The translations under genes and the position numbers were made by a program. A stretch of DNA of 64,000 nt from an uncultured Clostridia bacterium (GTDB lineage Bacteria > Bacillota > Clostridia > Christensenellales > Aristaeellaceae). The notes beneath the pieces were generated by a model. The model searched no databases. It was not told the DNA's origin and saw nothing but the letters and a program-made list of their open reading frames with translations. The stretch lies in assembly GCA_947167215.1 (NCBI GenBank), contig CAMVHE010000002.1, positions 1 to 64,000 of the forward strand, written 5' to 3'. Of the stretch, positions 9,496 to 17,329 are shown in pieces (position 1 is the stretch's first letter; every line of letters starts with the position of its first letter).

Positions 9496-10221
9496 TCATT
9501 TCAGGGGAGGGACTTCTCTTGCCCAGTCGGGCCATCCGCTCCGGCGCGGCGCAGCTGCCCAGCGGACAGCGGAAAGAAGGATGGACTGGACCTCTTTCTG
9601 ATAGTATACGGGATAGGTTTCATGCCCGGAGGCAAAGTAGAAAATCCGCCCCTGTCCGCGGTACCAGCAGCACCCGCTGCGCAGTACTTCCCCGCCGGAG
9701 GAGGCGGTCAGGAAGACCAGGTCATCCGGAGCAGGAATTTCGAAGTATTCTCCGTAGGTTTCATCCTGAGGGATCGTGAAGAATTCTCCGGAAAGGACGG
9801 AGGCAATGGGATGGGAGGGCATGACAGTGAAAACCCGCTGCTGTTCGTCATTCTCCCGCCAGCGCAGGCACGGGGTCCGTGTGCCCATGAGACGGGAGAA
9901 AATGAGACTGGCGTGGGAGGAGTGCAGAAGAATAAGTCCCATGCCGCCAAGAACACGCTGCTGCATGGCGGAAACGCGGTCTTCTGCAATTTCCCGCCAG
10001 TGCTTGTGCGAAAAATAGACAAGCACATCTGCCCAGAGAAGGGATTCATCCGACAGGCCCTGCTCGGGGTCCTGCATGACGGCCATGCGGACTTCCATGT
10101 CAGGCTCTGCGGAAAACAGGGCGCCAAGCAGGCCGTGGATGCCCTGAGGGTAAATCCGGTGTTCTGCCTCCCGGGCTTCCGGGAGCGGCATATTTTCATA
10201 CCATACAAGCACGTGGATCAT
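9496..10221 (-). CDS. ThuA-like protein
   Basis: 241 residues of the ThuA (trehalose utilisation) family, a class-I glutamine-amidotransferase-like fold. Recognisable features are the opening IHVLVWYENMPLPEAR, the segment WADVLVYFSHKHWREI, LILLHSSHASLIFSRLMGT and RGQGRIFYFASGHETYPVYY near the end. In rhizobia ThuA works with the dehydrogenase ThuB in a 3-keto-disaccharide route; here it also follows a Gfo/Idh/MocA dehydrogenase, whose stop overlaps its start by four bases. The pairing suggests a 3-keto-glycoside chemistry, but the substrate is unknown. Cytoplasmic, no signal peptide. Confidence 0.82.
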   Translation of the reverse strand: MIHVLVWYENMPLPEAREAEHRIYPQGIHGLLGALFSAEPDMEVRMAVMQDPEQGLSDESLLWADVLVYFSHKHWREIAEDRVSAMQQRVLGGMGLILLHSSHASLIFSRLMGTRTPCLRWRENDEQQRVFTVMPSHPIASVLSGEFFTIPQDETYGEYFEIPAPDDLVFLTASSGGEVLRSGCCWYRGQGRIFYFASGHETYPVYYQKEVQSILLSAVRWAAAPRRSGWPDWAREVPPLK

Positions 10222-11306
10222 GTGAGTACCTCCTCAAAGCGGTGGGTATGGGAAGAACGGACGCAGGCTTCTACGAAGGCAAGGCGCTCGCAGCCCTCCT
10301 CCAGGGTAGCGTGGAAAGAAGGACGGTCAGAGTCCAGACTGTCATAAAAAGACTGCATGGCGTTGCGCAGGGCATCCGACCAGCCCATCATATGGCCGGC
10401 AGGAAGGGTCACAAAGGGCCGGACAGCCGGCTGACAGGTTGTGCGGTTCATCATGAAGGTGGCTGGGCCCATGCCGCGATGGTACAGCAGAAGACGGTCC
10501 GGTATCTCCTGCTGCCAGGTCATTCCGTATTCCGTGCCCCACAGGGAGAGCATCTGGTCATTGAGGTGTCCGCAGCAGGATTTGGAAATGGTGACCTGCC
10601 CCGGAGTACCGTCTGCAAAACGCAGGAGAACGAATGCCGTGTCCTCCGTATCCATGACGTGCGATTCGCCGGAGGAATAGCGGACAGGGTGATGAATATG
10701 AAGGTCGGCAAGGACGGATACAATGGGCATGCCAAGAACATGGCATGCGGTATCTGCCCAGTGCGTTCCGATATCTGCCAATGCCCTTGAGATGCCGGTG
10801 TTCTCCATGCGGCTGCTCCAGTCGGTTTCCCGGGTGCCGGATTCTTGAAGATAATGCCCGGTGACGGAAAGGATTCTGCCGGGAAGTCCCAGGCGGACAC
10901 GCTCTCGCATCTCCTGCACGGCGGCATTCATGCGGTACTGATGATTGACGGCAGCCTTAAGAGACCGGGATTTCGCAAGGGAGGCAACGGCTTTTCCGCC
11001 TTCCAGTGTCAGTGAAAGCGGTTTCTCGCAGTAGAGGTGTTTATTGGCGGACAGCACGGCGAGGTTTACCTCGTCGTGAAGGGAGACGGGGAGACAGTCA
11101 TGGACCACATCCACGGAGGGATCGGAGAGAATGGAATGCCAGTCCGTGCAGGGCTCCGCTCCGATGCGGGAGGCAAAATCACGGGCCAGTTCTTCCCTGG
11201 AATCACAGACATATGCGATTTCTGCCTGGGGAATGCGGAGCAGCGTGTCTACATGTTCAGCACCGATGAGCCCGAGGCCGAGGACGGCAGAACGGTATTT
11301 CTTCAT
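10218..11306 (-). CDS. Gfo/Idh/MocA family oxidoreductase
   Basis: NAD(P)-dependent sugar or cyclitol dehydrogenase, 362 residues. The Rossmann fold opens the protein (AVLGLGLIGAEHVDTLL), and the catalytic EKP motif is present in NKHLYCEKPLSLTLEGGKAV. The C-terminal part has GTHWADTACHVLG, the usual position of the catalytic His pair. The open frame extends 42 codons upstream, but AGGAGGCTC just before 11306 fixes the start at MKKYRSAV. First gene of a two-gene minus operon with the ThuA-like protein; divergent from the isomerase operon with a shared control region. Family members oxidise inositol, sugars or glycosides; nothing here tells which. Confidence 0.92.
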   Translation of the reverse strand: MKKYRSAVLGLGLIGAEHVDTLLRIPQAEIAYVCDSREELARDFASRIGAEPCTDWHSILSDPSVDVVHDCLPVSLHDEVNLAVLSANKHLYCEKPLSLTLEGGKAVASLAKSRSLKAAVNHQYRMNAAVQEMRERVRLGLPGRILSVTGHYLQESGTRETDWSSRMENTGISRALADIGTHWADTACHVLGMPIVSVLADLHIHHPVRYSSGESHVMDTEDTAFVLLRFADGTPGQVTISKSCCGHLNDQMLSLWGTEYGMTWQQEIPDRLLLYHRGMGPATFMMNRTTCQPAVRPFVTLPAGHMMGWSDALRNAMQSFYDSLDSDRPSFHATLEEGCERLAFVEACVRSSHTHRFEEVLT

Positions 11307-11430
11307 GGAAGAGCCTCCTTTCGGAAAAGGGAAATCCCCCCCCCGGAAAACCGGAGAAAAAGATGCTTCGAATAAGAAAATTATATGCTGAGGCTTGATT
11401 TTCATACATATATCAAAGTTATCAAAAAGC

Positions 11431-11459
11431 ATTATAAATTCATGAAAACGATATATTCA
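11431..11459 (-). promoter_or_regulatory. Candidate promoter of the minus-strand dehydrogenase operon
   Basis: On the minus strand TATAAT (11431-11436) follows a weak -35 TGAATA (11454-11459) after 17 bases. The -35 overlaps the CGATATATT box at 11449-11457. A second TATAAT lies nearer the gene without a convincing -35. Confidence 0.4.
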
Positions 11460-11484
11460 CAGGGTAAAAGCCCTGTCCTACAAT
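11449..11484 (+). promoter_or_regulatory. Promoter of the isomerase operon with a CGATATATT box
   Basis: TTCACA (11456-11461), 17-base spacer, TACAAT (11479-11484). CGATATATT (11449-11457) overlaps the -35 and starts 30 bases before the -10, exactly as at the sugar ABC promoter (2128/2158). The box lies between divergent promoters, so one bound regulator could control both operons. Confidence 0.6.
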
Positions 11485-11573
11485 ACAGTCAGGACTATTG
11501 TTGGCAGGAGCGAGCTGTTCCTTTGCCGGATCGGGAATAAGCAACGAGGATAACGAGGAAAGAAGGAAAGTCT

Positions 11574-12980
11574 ATGCTGGATTATCATGTCAAAATTGGC
11601 CTGGCACCGATGCGCCGTGATGTGACGCCGCGCCCGGGAATTTTCAACTGGGAAAAGGGTGAGGAACGCGGCAGGAGAGCGGTGGAATATATTGAGAAGC
11701 ACTTTGCTTCGGAACACGTCTCCTTTGTGGACCTTGCGGGAATCAACGATGTGGATGTGATGTTCTGTGATGCAGACGCGGAAAAGGTGATCCGACGCTT
11801 CAGGGACGAAGAAGTTGATGCGGTGCTCATTATCAACGGCAACTTCGGCAATGAGGAGATTGCGGGCCAGGTGGCCAGGGGTGTCGGGAAACCGGTGTGC
11901 ATTTACGCCATGGAGGATGAGGAATTCCTGCCGGACGGTTCCCGGTTTACGGACAGCCAGTGCGGCATCTTCGGCGTCAGCAGACAGCTCCAGCGGCTGC
12001 ATGTCCCTTTCAGCTTTATTGAAACCAGCAAAGTGGACAGCGATGTTTTTGCAAGGGACTTCATGACCTTCGTGCGCGTCAGCTGCATGGTAAAGAACTT
12101 TACCGGAATGCGCATTGCCCAGGTGGGAATGCGGCCCAAGCCCTTCTGCTCCGTGATTTTCAATGAGGGAGAACTCATGGAAAAATTCGGCCTGCAGATT
12201 GTGCCGGTCAATCTTGCAGTGATTGTCGACCAGTATCAGCGGATACTGAAGGAACGGGACGAGGAACTGACGGCCGGTGCCGCCATGCTGATGGAACGTT
12301 ATGAGATGGATGAGCTGACGCCTCCGCTGCTGAAGAAGGTTTATGCCTTTGTGCTGCTGTATCAGTGGGTATTTGAAACTTACCGTGTGGATGCGGTTTC
12401 AGCGGAATGCTGGACAGCCATGCAGCTGGCGGTGGGGGCAATGCCGTGCACGGCTTACAGTGTACTGGCCGATATGGGCTACATTGTTTCCTGCGAGAGC
12501 GATATGCACGCGGCGATTACCATGGCGTTGCTTTCCTGTGCGACACTGGGCGAAAAGGTGCCGTTCCTTGGAGAATTTACGGTGCGGCATCCCGAAAACC
12601 GGAATGCAGAACTGCTCTGGCACTGCGGACCTTTTGCTTACAGTCTCAAGAAGGAAGGCAGCCCCTGCAAGAATGTGAATATGCGGCAGTGGTTTGCCGT
12701 CAAAGACGGCGAGTATACCGTGGCAAGAATGGACCAGGATAACGGAAATTACAGCATTCTGGCCGGGACCTGTCATTCCACGGAAGGACCGTACACGTTT
12801 GGAACATATCTCTGGGCAGAGTTTTCAGACCTTCCGGCATGGGAGCGGAAGCTGATCGAGGGCCCCTATATCCACCATATGTGCGAGATTGAAGGGGACT
12901 ATACCCGGGAAATCCGGGAGTTCTGCCGCTTTGTGCCTCAGCTTTCTCCGGATGCGGTAGAGGGAGGAAAAACATGTTAG
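11574..12980 (+). CDS. L-fucose isomerase-like sugar isomerase
   Basis: 468 residues of the FucI/AraA superfamily, metal-dependent aldose-ketose isomerases. The first two thirds hold Rossmann-like segments (DAVLIINGNFGNEEIAG, PVCIYAMEDEEF); the last third carries likely metal-site motifs in the order SAECWTAMQLAVGAMPC, CESDMHAAITMALL and LLWHCGPFAYSL, which correspond to the Glu, Asp and His ligands of FucI. It is shorter than E. coli FucI (about 590 residues), like many uncharacterised family members. First gene of the catabolic operon; AAGGAAAG precedes the ATG and it overlaps the aldolase by seven bases. Expected role: turn the imported sugar into the ketose that is then phosphorylated and split. 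Substrate unknown. Confidence 0.8.
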   Translation: MLDYHVKIGLAPMRRDVTPRPGIFNWEKGEERGRRAVEYIEKHFASEHVSFVDLAGINDVDVMFCDADAEKVIRRFRDEEVDAVLIINGNFGNEEIAGQVARGVGKPVCIYAMEDEEFLPDGSRFTDSQCGIFGVSRQLQRLHVPFSFIETSKVDSDVFARDFMTFVRVSCMVKNFTGMRIAQVGMRPKPFCSVIFNEGELMEKFGLQIVPVNLAVIVDQYQRILKERDEELTAGAAMLMERYEMDELTPPLLKKVYAFVLLYQWVFETYRVDAVSAECWTAMQLAVGAMPCTAYSVLADMGYIVSCESDMHAAITMALLSCATLGEKVPFLGEFTVRHPENRNAELLWHCGPFAYSLKKEGSPCKNVNMRQWFAVKDGEYTVARMDQDNGNYSILAGTCHSTEGPYTFGTYLWAEFSDLPAWERKLIEGPYIHHMCEIEGDYTREIREFCRFVPQLSPDAVEGGKTC

Positions 12981-13807
12981 TAAGCCTTAAAAATGTCCTC
13001 GGCACGGCAGAAAAAAGAGGCTGTGCCATTCCGGCGTTTAATGTCTATAATGCCGAAACCGCCATGGGCGTGCTTCAGGCGGCGGAGAAAAGCAATGCCT
13101 GCGTAATACTGCAGATGTACAGCCGCCTGTTTTCCAATACGGAAGCCGAATTCATGATGCCGGCGCTTGTGGCGGCGGCCAGACGTTCCACGGTACGGGT
13201 TGCCATACACCTGGATCATGGTGCGGATGAAACGGTTGTGATGCGCGCGCTTCGATGGGGATGCACCGGGGTCATGAGGGATGCCAGCACCCTGCCCTTT
13301 GAAGAGAATGCAGCGATTCTGCGCAAAGTGGTTGCGATGGCGCATGCCGTGGGAGTGGATGTGGAAGGAGAACTGGGACACATCGGCGCTGCAAAGGACG
13401 GAGTGCCCACGGACTATACGCAGGTGGAAGAGGCAGCACAGTTTGTGAAGGAAACCGGCGTGGATGCGCTGGCCATTCTGGTGGGAACTGCCCATGGACG
13501 GTATCCCAAGGCGCCGAAAATCGCAATTGACCGCATACGGGAAATTCATGCGGCGGTACCGGACTGCGCCCTGGTTCTCCATGGCGGAAGCGGCGTGCCG
13601 GATGACCAGATTCGCGCGGCAGTGGAGGCAGGCATCCGCAAAATCAACTTCGGAACCGATGTATGCTATGCCTTCCTGGACAGCGTGTTTAACGTCAGCC
13701 GGGAGATTTATGCGGTGGACCTCTTCATGAAGGATCCGGTTTCTTCCGTTGCAGCTTTTGCCGCGGAGAAGATCGCTTTGCTTGGAGCGGAGAATAGCAA
13801 TGGATGA
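12974..13807 (+). CDS. Class II (zinc) ketose-phosphate aldolase
   Basis: 277 residues of the FbaA/GatY/KbaY/IolJ family, which split ketose 1-phosphates or bisphosphates to dihydroxyacetone phosphate and an aldehyde. Zinc ligands are visible as H82 (HLDHGAD), H174 (GTAHGRY) and H203 (VLHGGSG), with catalytic D81; EGELGHIG gives the second metal-site Glu. The length is that of the GatY/IolJ branch. Overlaps both neighbours, so it is part of a coupled isomerase-aldolase-kinase block. The aldehyde partner cannot be read; with IolB at 20494 in the same operon, an IolJ-like cleavage to malonate semialdehyde is one option, a fuculose- or tagatose-type cleavage another. Confidence 0.9.
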   Translation: MLVSLKNVLGTAEKRGCAIPAFNVYNAETAMGVLQAAEKSNACVILQMYSRLFSNTEAEFMMPALVAAARRSTVRVAIHLDHGADETVVMRALRWGCTGVMRDASTLPFEENAAILRKVVAMAHAVGVDVEGELGHIGAAKDGVPTDYTQVEEAAQFVKETGVDALAILVGTAHGRYPKAPKIAIDRIREIHAAVPDCALVLHGGSGVPDDQIRAAVEAGIRKINFGTDVCYAFLDSVFNVSREIYAVDLFMKDPVSSVAAFAAEKIALLGAENSNG

Positions 13808-14738
13808 AAGGAAACAATGGCCGCAGATCGTGGGAATTGGCAGCAGTGTATATGATACGCTCATGGTAACCCCGCGGTTTCCGGAGGAAGATACGAAAAT
13901 ACAGGGGATCGAGACCAAAATCCAGGGCGGGGGTCCGTGTGCTACGGCACTGGTGGCCGCCAGCAAGCTGGGAGTCCGCACGGCGTATATGGGAACGCTG
14001 GGAGATGACCCCTTCGGTACATTCATGAAGGCGGACTTCGAAAAGTATGGTGTGGATACCCGGGCGGTGATCATGGTACCGGGAGGAGTATCGTTTCATT
14101 CCGTAGTTTTGCTAAGCCGGGAGAGTGCCAGCCGGACATGTATTTGGAACCGGGGTACGGTGCCCCCGCCGGAAAAGGGACAGCTTGATCTTCCCATGCT
14201 GATGCATGCGAAAATCCTCCATGTGGACGGACACATGCTGGAGGCGGCCATGTATGCGGCGCAGAAGGTGCATGAAGCCGGCGGGAAAGTCAGCTACGAT
14301 GCCGGCGGAACCTATCCAGGCGTGGAGGAACTGCTTCCCATGGCAGACTATCTGATTCCCTCAGAAGAGTTTGCACGGAAGATGACCGGGGCTGATGCGG
14401 CGGAAGAAGCGGCAGAAATCCTCTACAGGTGCTTCCGGCCGGAAGTGCTGGTGATTACCGAGGGAAAGAAGGGAGGCATCCTGCTGGACGGGCAGGGACT
14501 CCGGCGCTATGAGAGCTATCCGGTGGAAGCAGTGGATACGAACGGCTGCGGGGATACTTTCCATGGTGCATTTGCGGCTGCCAAGATTTATGGGATGGAT
14601 AACGACAGAGCCTGCAGGTATGCCAGTGCAGCTGCAGCAATGAAGTGCATGCGGCTGGGAGCCAGAGAGGCAATTCCGACCGATTCGGCGTGCCGCGCAT
14701 TCCTGCGGGACCGGGGCGTCGTACTTGAAGAGGAGTAG
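13800..14738 (+). CDS. PfkB family sugar kinase
   Basis: Cytoplasmic carbohydrate kinase of the ribokinase superfamily, 312 residues. Substrate-side motif IQGGGPCATALVAASKLG is near residues 40-58; the catalytic and anion-hole motif reads DTNGCGDTFHGAF, with Ala of the usual GAGD replaced by Cys and the catalytic Asp kept. By eye it resembles the YihV-like branch (GGGP.ATA, DT.G.GD.FHGA, ALKC/AMKC..G.R..IP) rather than fructokinases. The start at 13800 overlaps the aldolase by eight bases. It could phosphorylate the ketose or, if the pathway is inositol-like, 5-dehydro-2-deoxygluconate (IolC role). A second kinase of another family sits at 17330, so the two probably act on different intermediates. 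Confidence 0.88.
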   Translation: MDERKQWPQIVGIGSSVYDTLMVTPRFPEEDTKIQGIETKIQGGGPCATALVAASKLGVRTAYMGTLGDDPFGTFMKADFEKYGVDTRAVIMVPGGVSFHSVVLLSRESASRTCIWNRGTVPPPEKGQLDLPMLMHAKILHVDGHMLEAAMYAAQKVHEAGGKVSYDAGGTYPGVEELLPMADYLIPSEEFARKMTGADAAEEAAEILYRCFRPEVLVITEGKKGGILLDGQGLRRYESYPVEAVDTNGCGDTFHGAFAAAKIYGMDNDRACRYASAAAAMKCMRLGAREAIPTDSACRAFLRDRGVVLEEE

Positions 14739-14748
14739 GAGGGAGACA

Positions 14749-16179
14749 ATGGAAAAAAGAGCATTCATGGGGACGATGATCCAGACGGAACTGGAAGATG
14801 TTGTGGGTGTGGAGAATGTCTCCGTTTCGTTGAGTGATCGGGCGACCTATGGCGTGGATTATTTCTGGATCGGACGGATGTGGGTGGACCGCGGACAGAC
14901 GCCGCCGATGCCGGACTGGATTGTGCGTCCGGGGTGTACGGAGGAAGTAAGCAAAATCCTGAAGATTGCCAACTACTACCGGATCCCGGTGCATATCTGG
15001 GGAGGCGGAAGCGGATCCCAGGGAGGCGCGCTTCCCATGGCGGGCGGCATCCTTATGGACATGAAGCGCATGAATCATCTGATCCGGCTGGATGAAGTGA
15101 GCAGAACCATAACCGCAGAGGCGGGCATGATCTTCCAGCAGCTTGAATGGTATGCGAATGAAAAGGGATACTCCTGCCAGCATATTCCTTCGTGTCTGAC
15201 GTGCGGCACCATCGGCGGCGCGCTGGGACACCGGGGAATCGGGATCATGAGCACAAAGTACGGCAAAATCGACGACATGTGCATTTCCATGGAAGTGGTG
15301 CTGCCGAACGGAGACATCATCCATACGCTGCCGGTACCGAAGCATGCGGCAGGACCGGACCTGAATCAGATCTTTATCGGCTCAGAAGGCACCCTCGGGG
15401 TAATTACCAAGGCTACCTTCAAGCTTTTTGAACAGCCGGAAAGCCGGCAGTTCCGGGCGTTCCTTTTCCCGGATATGCATTCCGGCTATATGGCGGGCAG
15501 GGATCTCATGCAGAAGGTAAAGCCTTCCATCCTGCGGTTCTTTGATGAGGCGGAAACCGTTTCCATCATCAAGAAGATCCTGGGCTTTGAGAAAAAGGGA
15601 TGCTTCATGAACCTTGCCGTGGAAGGCATCCGCAGGATTGTGGACATTGAGATGGAAACCATTGTGGAGATAGCAGCACAGTGGGGCGGAGAGGACCTGG
15701 GGAGCGAATACGGGGAAAAGTGGTATGAGAACCGGATTACCTTCTTCTATCCGGGACATATCATGGACATCCCGCAGATGTTTGGAACCATGGACACCGT
15801 GGCAACCTACGACAACATCGAGAAGATCTACTGGGCAATGAAGAAAGCTGTCGAAGAGAACTTCCCCTTTGTCCGCTATATTTCCCATTCCAGTCACTGG
15901 TATGAATGGGGATGCATGAACTATACCCGCTTCATTGTGGATCCCAAGGATGTGCCGAAAGATCCGGAAGAAGCGATAAGGCTCCATAACCAGATCTGGA
16001 ATGTGGGCGTACGGGCAGCCATGGAAAACGGCGGCGTGATCAATGACCATCATGGAATCGGCCTGAAACTGTCAAGGCTGATGAAGGAGCAGTATGGTCC
16101 GGCCATGCAGGTGATGGAAGGACTTAAAAAGTCACTGGATCCCAACGGCATCCTGAATCCCTATAAACTGGGGCTGTGA
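14749..16179 (+). CDS. FAD-linked oxidase (GlcD/alkyl-DHAP synthase-like)
   Basis: 476 residues of the VAO/PCMH flavoprotein family. The FAD-binding half contains VRPGCTEEVSKILKIANYY, the pyrophosphate loop HIWGGGSGSQGGAL, TCGTIGGALGHRGIGIMSTK and FIGSEGTLGVITKATF; the C-terminal half ends with GGVINDHHGIGLKL and LDPNGILNPYKLGL. Family members oxidise D-lactate, glycolate and other 2-hydroxyacids, and the HHGIG motif is shared with alkyl-DHAP synthases. Start fixed by GGAGGGA before 14749. The next gene is a GlcF-like Fe-S protein and EtfBA follow in the operon, so electrons from the hydroxyacid should go to the flavoproteins, as in the LDH/Etf complex of Acetobacterium woodii (inference). 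Confidence 0.88.
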   Translation: MEKRAFMGTMIQTELEDVVGVENVSVSLSDRATYGVDYFWIGRMWVDRGQTPPMPDWIVRPGCTEEVSKILKIANYYRIPVHIWGGGSGSQGGALPMAGGILMDMKRMNHLIRLDEVSRTITAEAGMIFQQLEWYANEKGYSCQHIPSCLTCGTIGGALGHRGIGIMSTKYGKIDDMCISMEVVLPNGDIIHTLPVPKHAAGPDLNQIFIGSEGTLGVITKATFKLFEQPESRQFRAFLFPDMHSGYMAGRDLMQKVKPSILRFFDEAETVSIIKKILGFEKKGCFMNLAVEGIRRIVDIEMETIVEIAAQWGGEDLGSEYGEKWYENRITFFYPGHIMDIPQMFGTMDTVATYDNIEKIYWAMKKAVEENFPFVRYISHSSHWYEWGCMNYTRFIVDPKDVPKDPEEAIRLHNQIWNVGVRAAMENGGVINDHHGIGLKLSRLMKEQYGPAMQVMEGLKKSLDPNGILNPYKLGL

Positions 16180-16192
16180 GGAGGAGAAGACG

Positions 16193-17275
16193 ATGTTCAG
16201 TGAAAAAGCCAGAAAAAATGCAGATGCATGCCGGTTCTGCTGGATGTGTCGGCATCTGTGCCCGGTGCAGCTGGTGACCGGAAAGGAAACCAACACGCCC
16301 AGGGCAAAGGGACTGCAGGTCAGCATGCTGGAGCGCGGCATGCCCATGGACATGGATTGCGCCAGGACCATGTATGAATGCCTGCTCTGCGGAGCATGCA
16401 CCAACGACTGCGCAACCGGATATGATCCGCTTGTCTACATTCGGGAGGCCAGAACGGAGGCGAACGTACTCGGACTGGTCCCGCCGGAGGTGGAGCATGT
16501 GCTGGATTTAATTGCCGGGACCGGGAATCTGTACGGCAGCAAGGAGTGCGGGCTTCCGCTGGAGAACATTCCGGAAGAGGGGAAAATCCTGGTATGGCTC
16601 GGAGAGACAGCCCGGTATTCCCGGCCGGAGGTGGCAGAAGCACTGCTTTCCATTCTCGAAAAAGCAGGCGTGAAGGCCGCAGTACTGAAGGATGAACCGC
16701 AGAGCGGGAACACGCTAGGCGACCTCATGGGTTATATCGAGGATGTACGCCAGGCTGCAAAGCATGCAGCGAAAGCGATTGCCCGCAGCGGTGCGGAAAA
16801 GGTGATAGTCCTTGACAGCTATGATGCGGCGTTCATGCGTCATGCTTTCCCGGAATGGGGAATAGCCCTTCCGGAAATAGAGACGGCAACCTCCTTTGTG
16901 GCGGAACTGGTCCGTACGGGCAGGCTGACGCCCAAAAAGGACAGCGGGATTGTGACATACCATGATGGCAGCAGGCTGGCCAGGGACCTTGATGAACATG
17001 AGCCGGCCAGGGAAATTCTGAGGGCCATGGGGTATGAAATCCATGAAATGTGGCAGAACCGCCGCCTGGCAAAATGCTGCGGAACATCGGTGATGCGTGC
17101 ATTATTCCCGGAAATCTGGAAGGGAACAGCGGAAAACCGGTGGCAGGATGTGAAACGGACAGATGCCCGGGTACTGGTGGCAGCATGCCCGCAGAGCACG
17201 GAGGCACTTTCGGCAACGGTGCCGGAAGGATACCGTTATGAGGATCTGTTTGTGCTGCTGAATGCGCACCTGTGA
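16193..17275 (+). CDS. Fe-S protein with CCG domain (GlcF-like)
   Basis: 360-residue electron-transfer subunit. Two [4Fe-4S] ferredoxin motifs are complete: C13, C16, C19, C23 (CRFCWMCRHLCP) and C63, C66, C69, C73 (CLLCGACTNDC). The C-terminal part has one recognisable cysteine-rich CCG motif (KCCGTS, then AACPQS), while the position of the first CCG motif reads TYHDGSRLARD, where Ser stands in place of the usual Cys. GlcF and HdrB relatives normally keep two CCG motifs, so one non-cubane cluster site is incomplete. AGGAGG precedes the ATG. It probably relays electrons between the FAD oxidase and EtfBA. Confidence 0.85.
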   Translation: MFSEKARKNADACRFCWMCRHLCPVQLVTGKETNTPRAKGLQVSMLERGMPMDMDCARTMYECLLCGACTNDCATGYDPLVYIREARTEANVLGLVPPEVEHVLDLIAGTGNLYGSKECGLPLENIPEEGKILVWLGETARYSRPEVAEALLSILEKAGVKAAVLKDEPQSGNTLGDLMGYIEDVRQAAKHAAKAIARSGAEKVIVLDSYDAAFMRHAFPEWGIALPEIETATSFVAELVRTGRLTPKKDSGIVTYHDGSRLARDLDEHEPAREILRAMGYEIHEMWQNRRLAKCCGTSVMRALFPEIWKGTAENRWQDVKRTDARVLVAACPQSTEALSATVPEGYRYEDLFVLLNAHL

Positions 17276-17278
17276 TGG

Positions 17279-17310
17279 AAACAGCGCAGACTGCAGTGTC
17301 TGCGCTGTTT
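17279..17310 (+). terminator. Perfect 12-bp hairpin inside the operon
   Basis: AAACAGCGCAGA pairs perfectly with TCTGCGCTGTTT around an 8-base loop, directly after the Fe-S gene and 19 bases before the kinase start. The right arm ends in TTT only, so full termination is doubtful; partial termination or mRNA 3'-end protection is more likely. Confidence 0.6.
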
Positions 17311-17329
17311 GTGCCAGAGGAGTAAAAAG

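Noticed and set aside
9415-10347. 310-codon plus-strand frame
   Set aside because: Shadow of the ThuA-like gene on the minus strand, which has clear family motifs.
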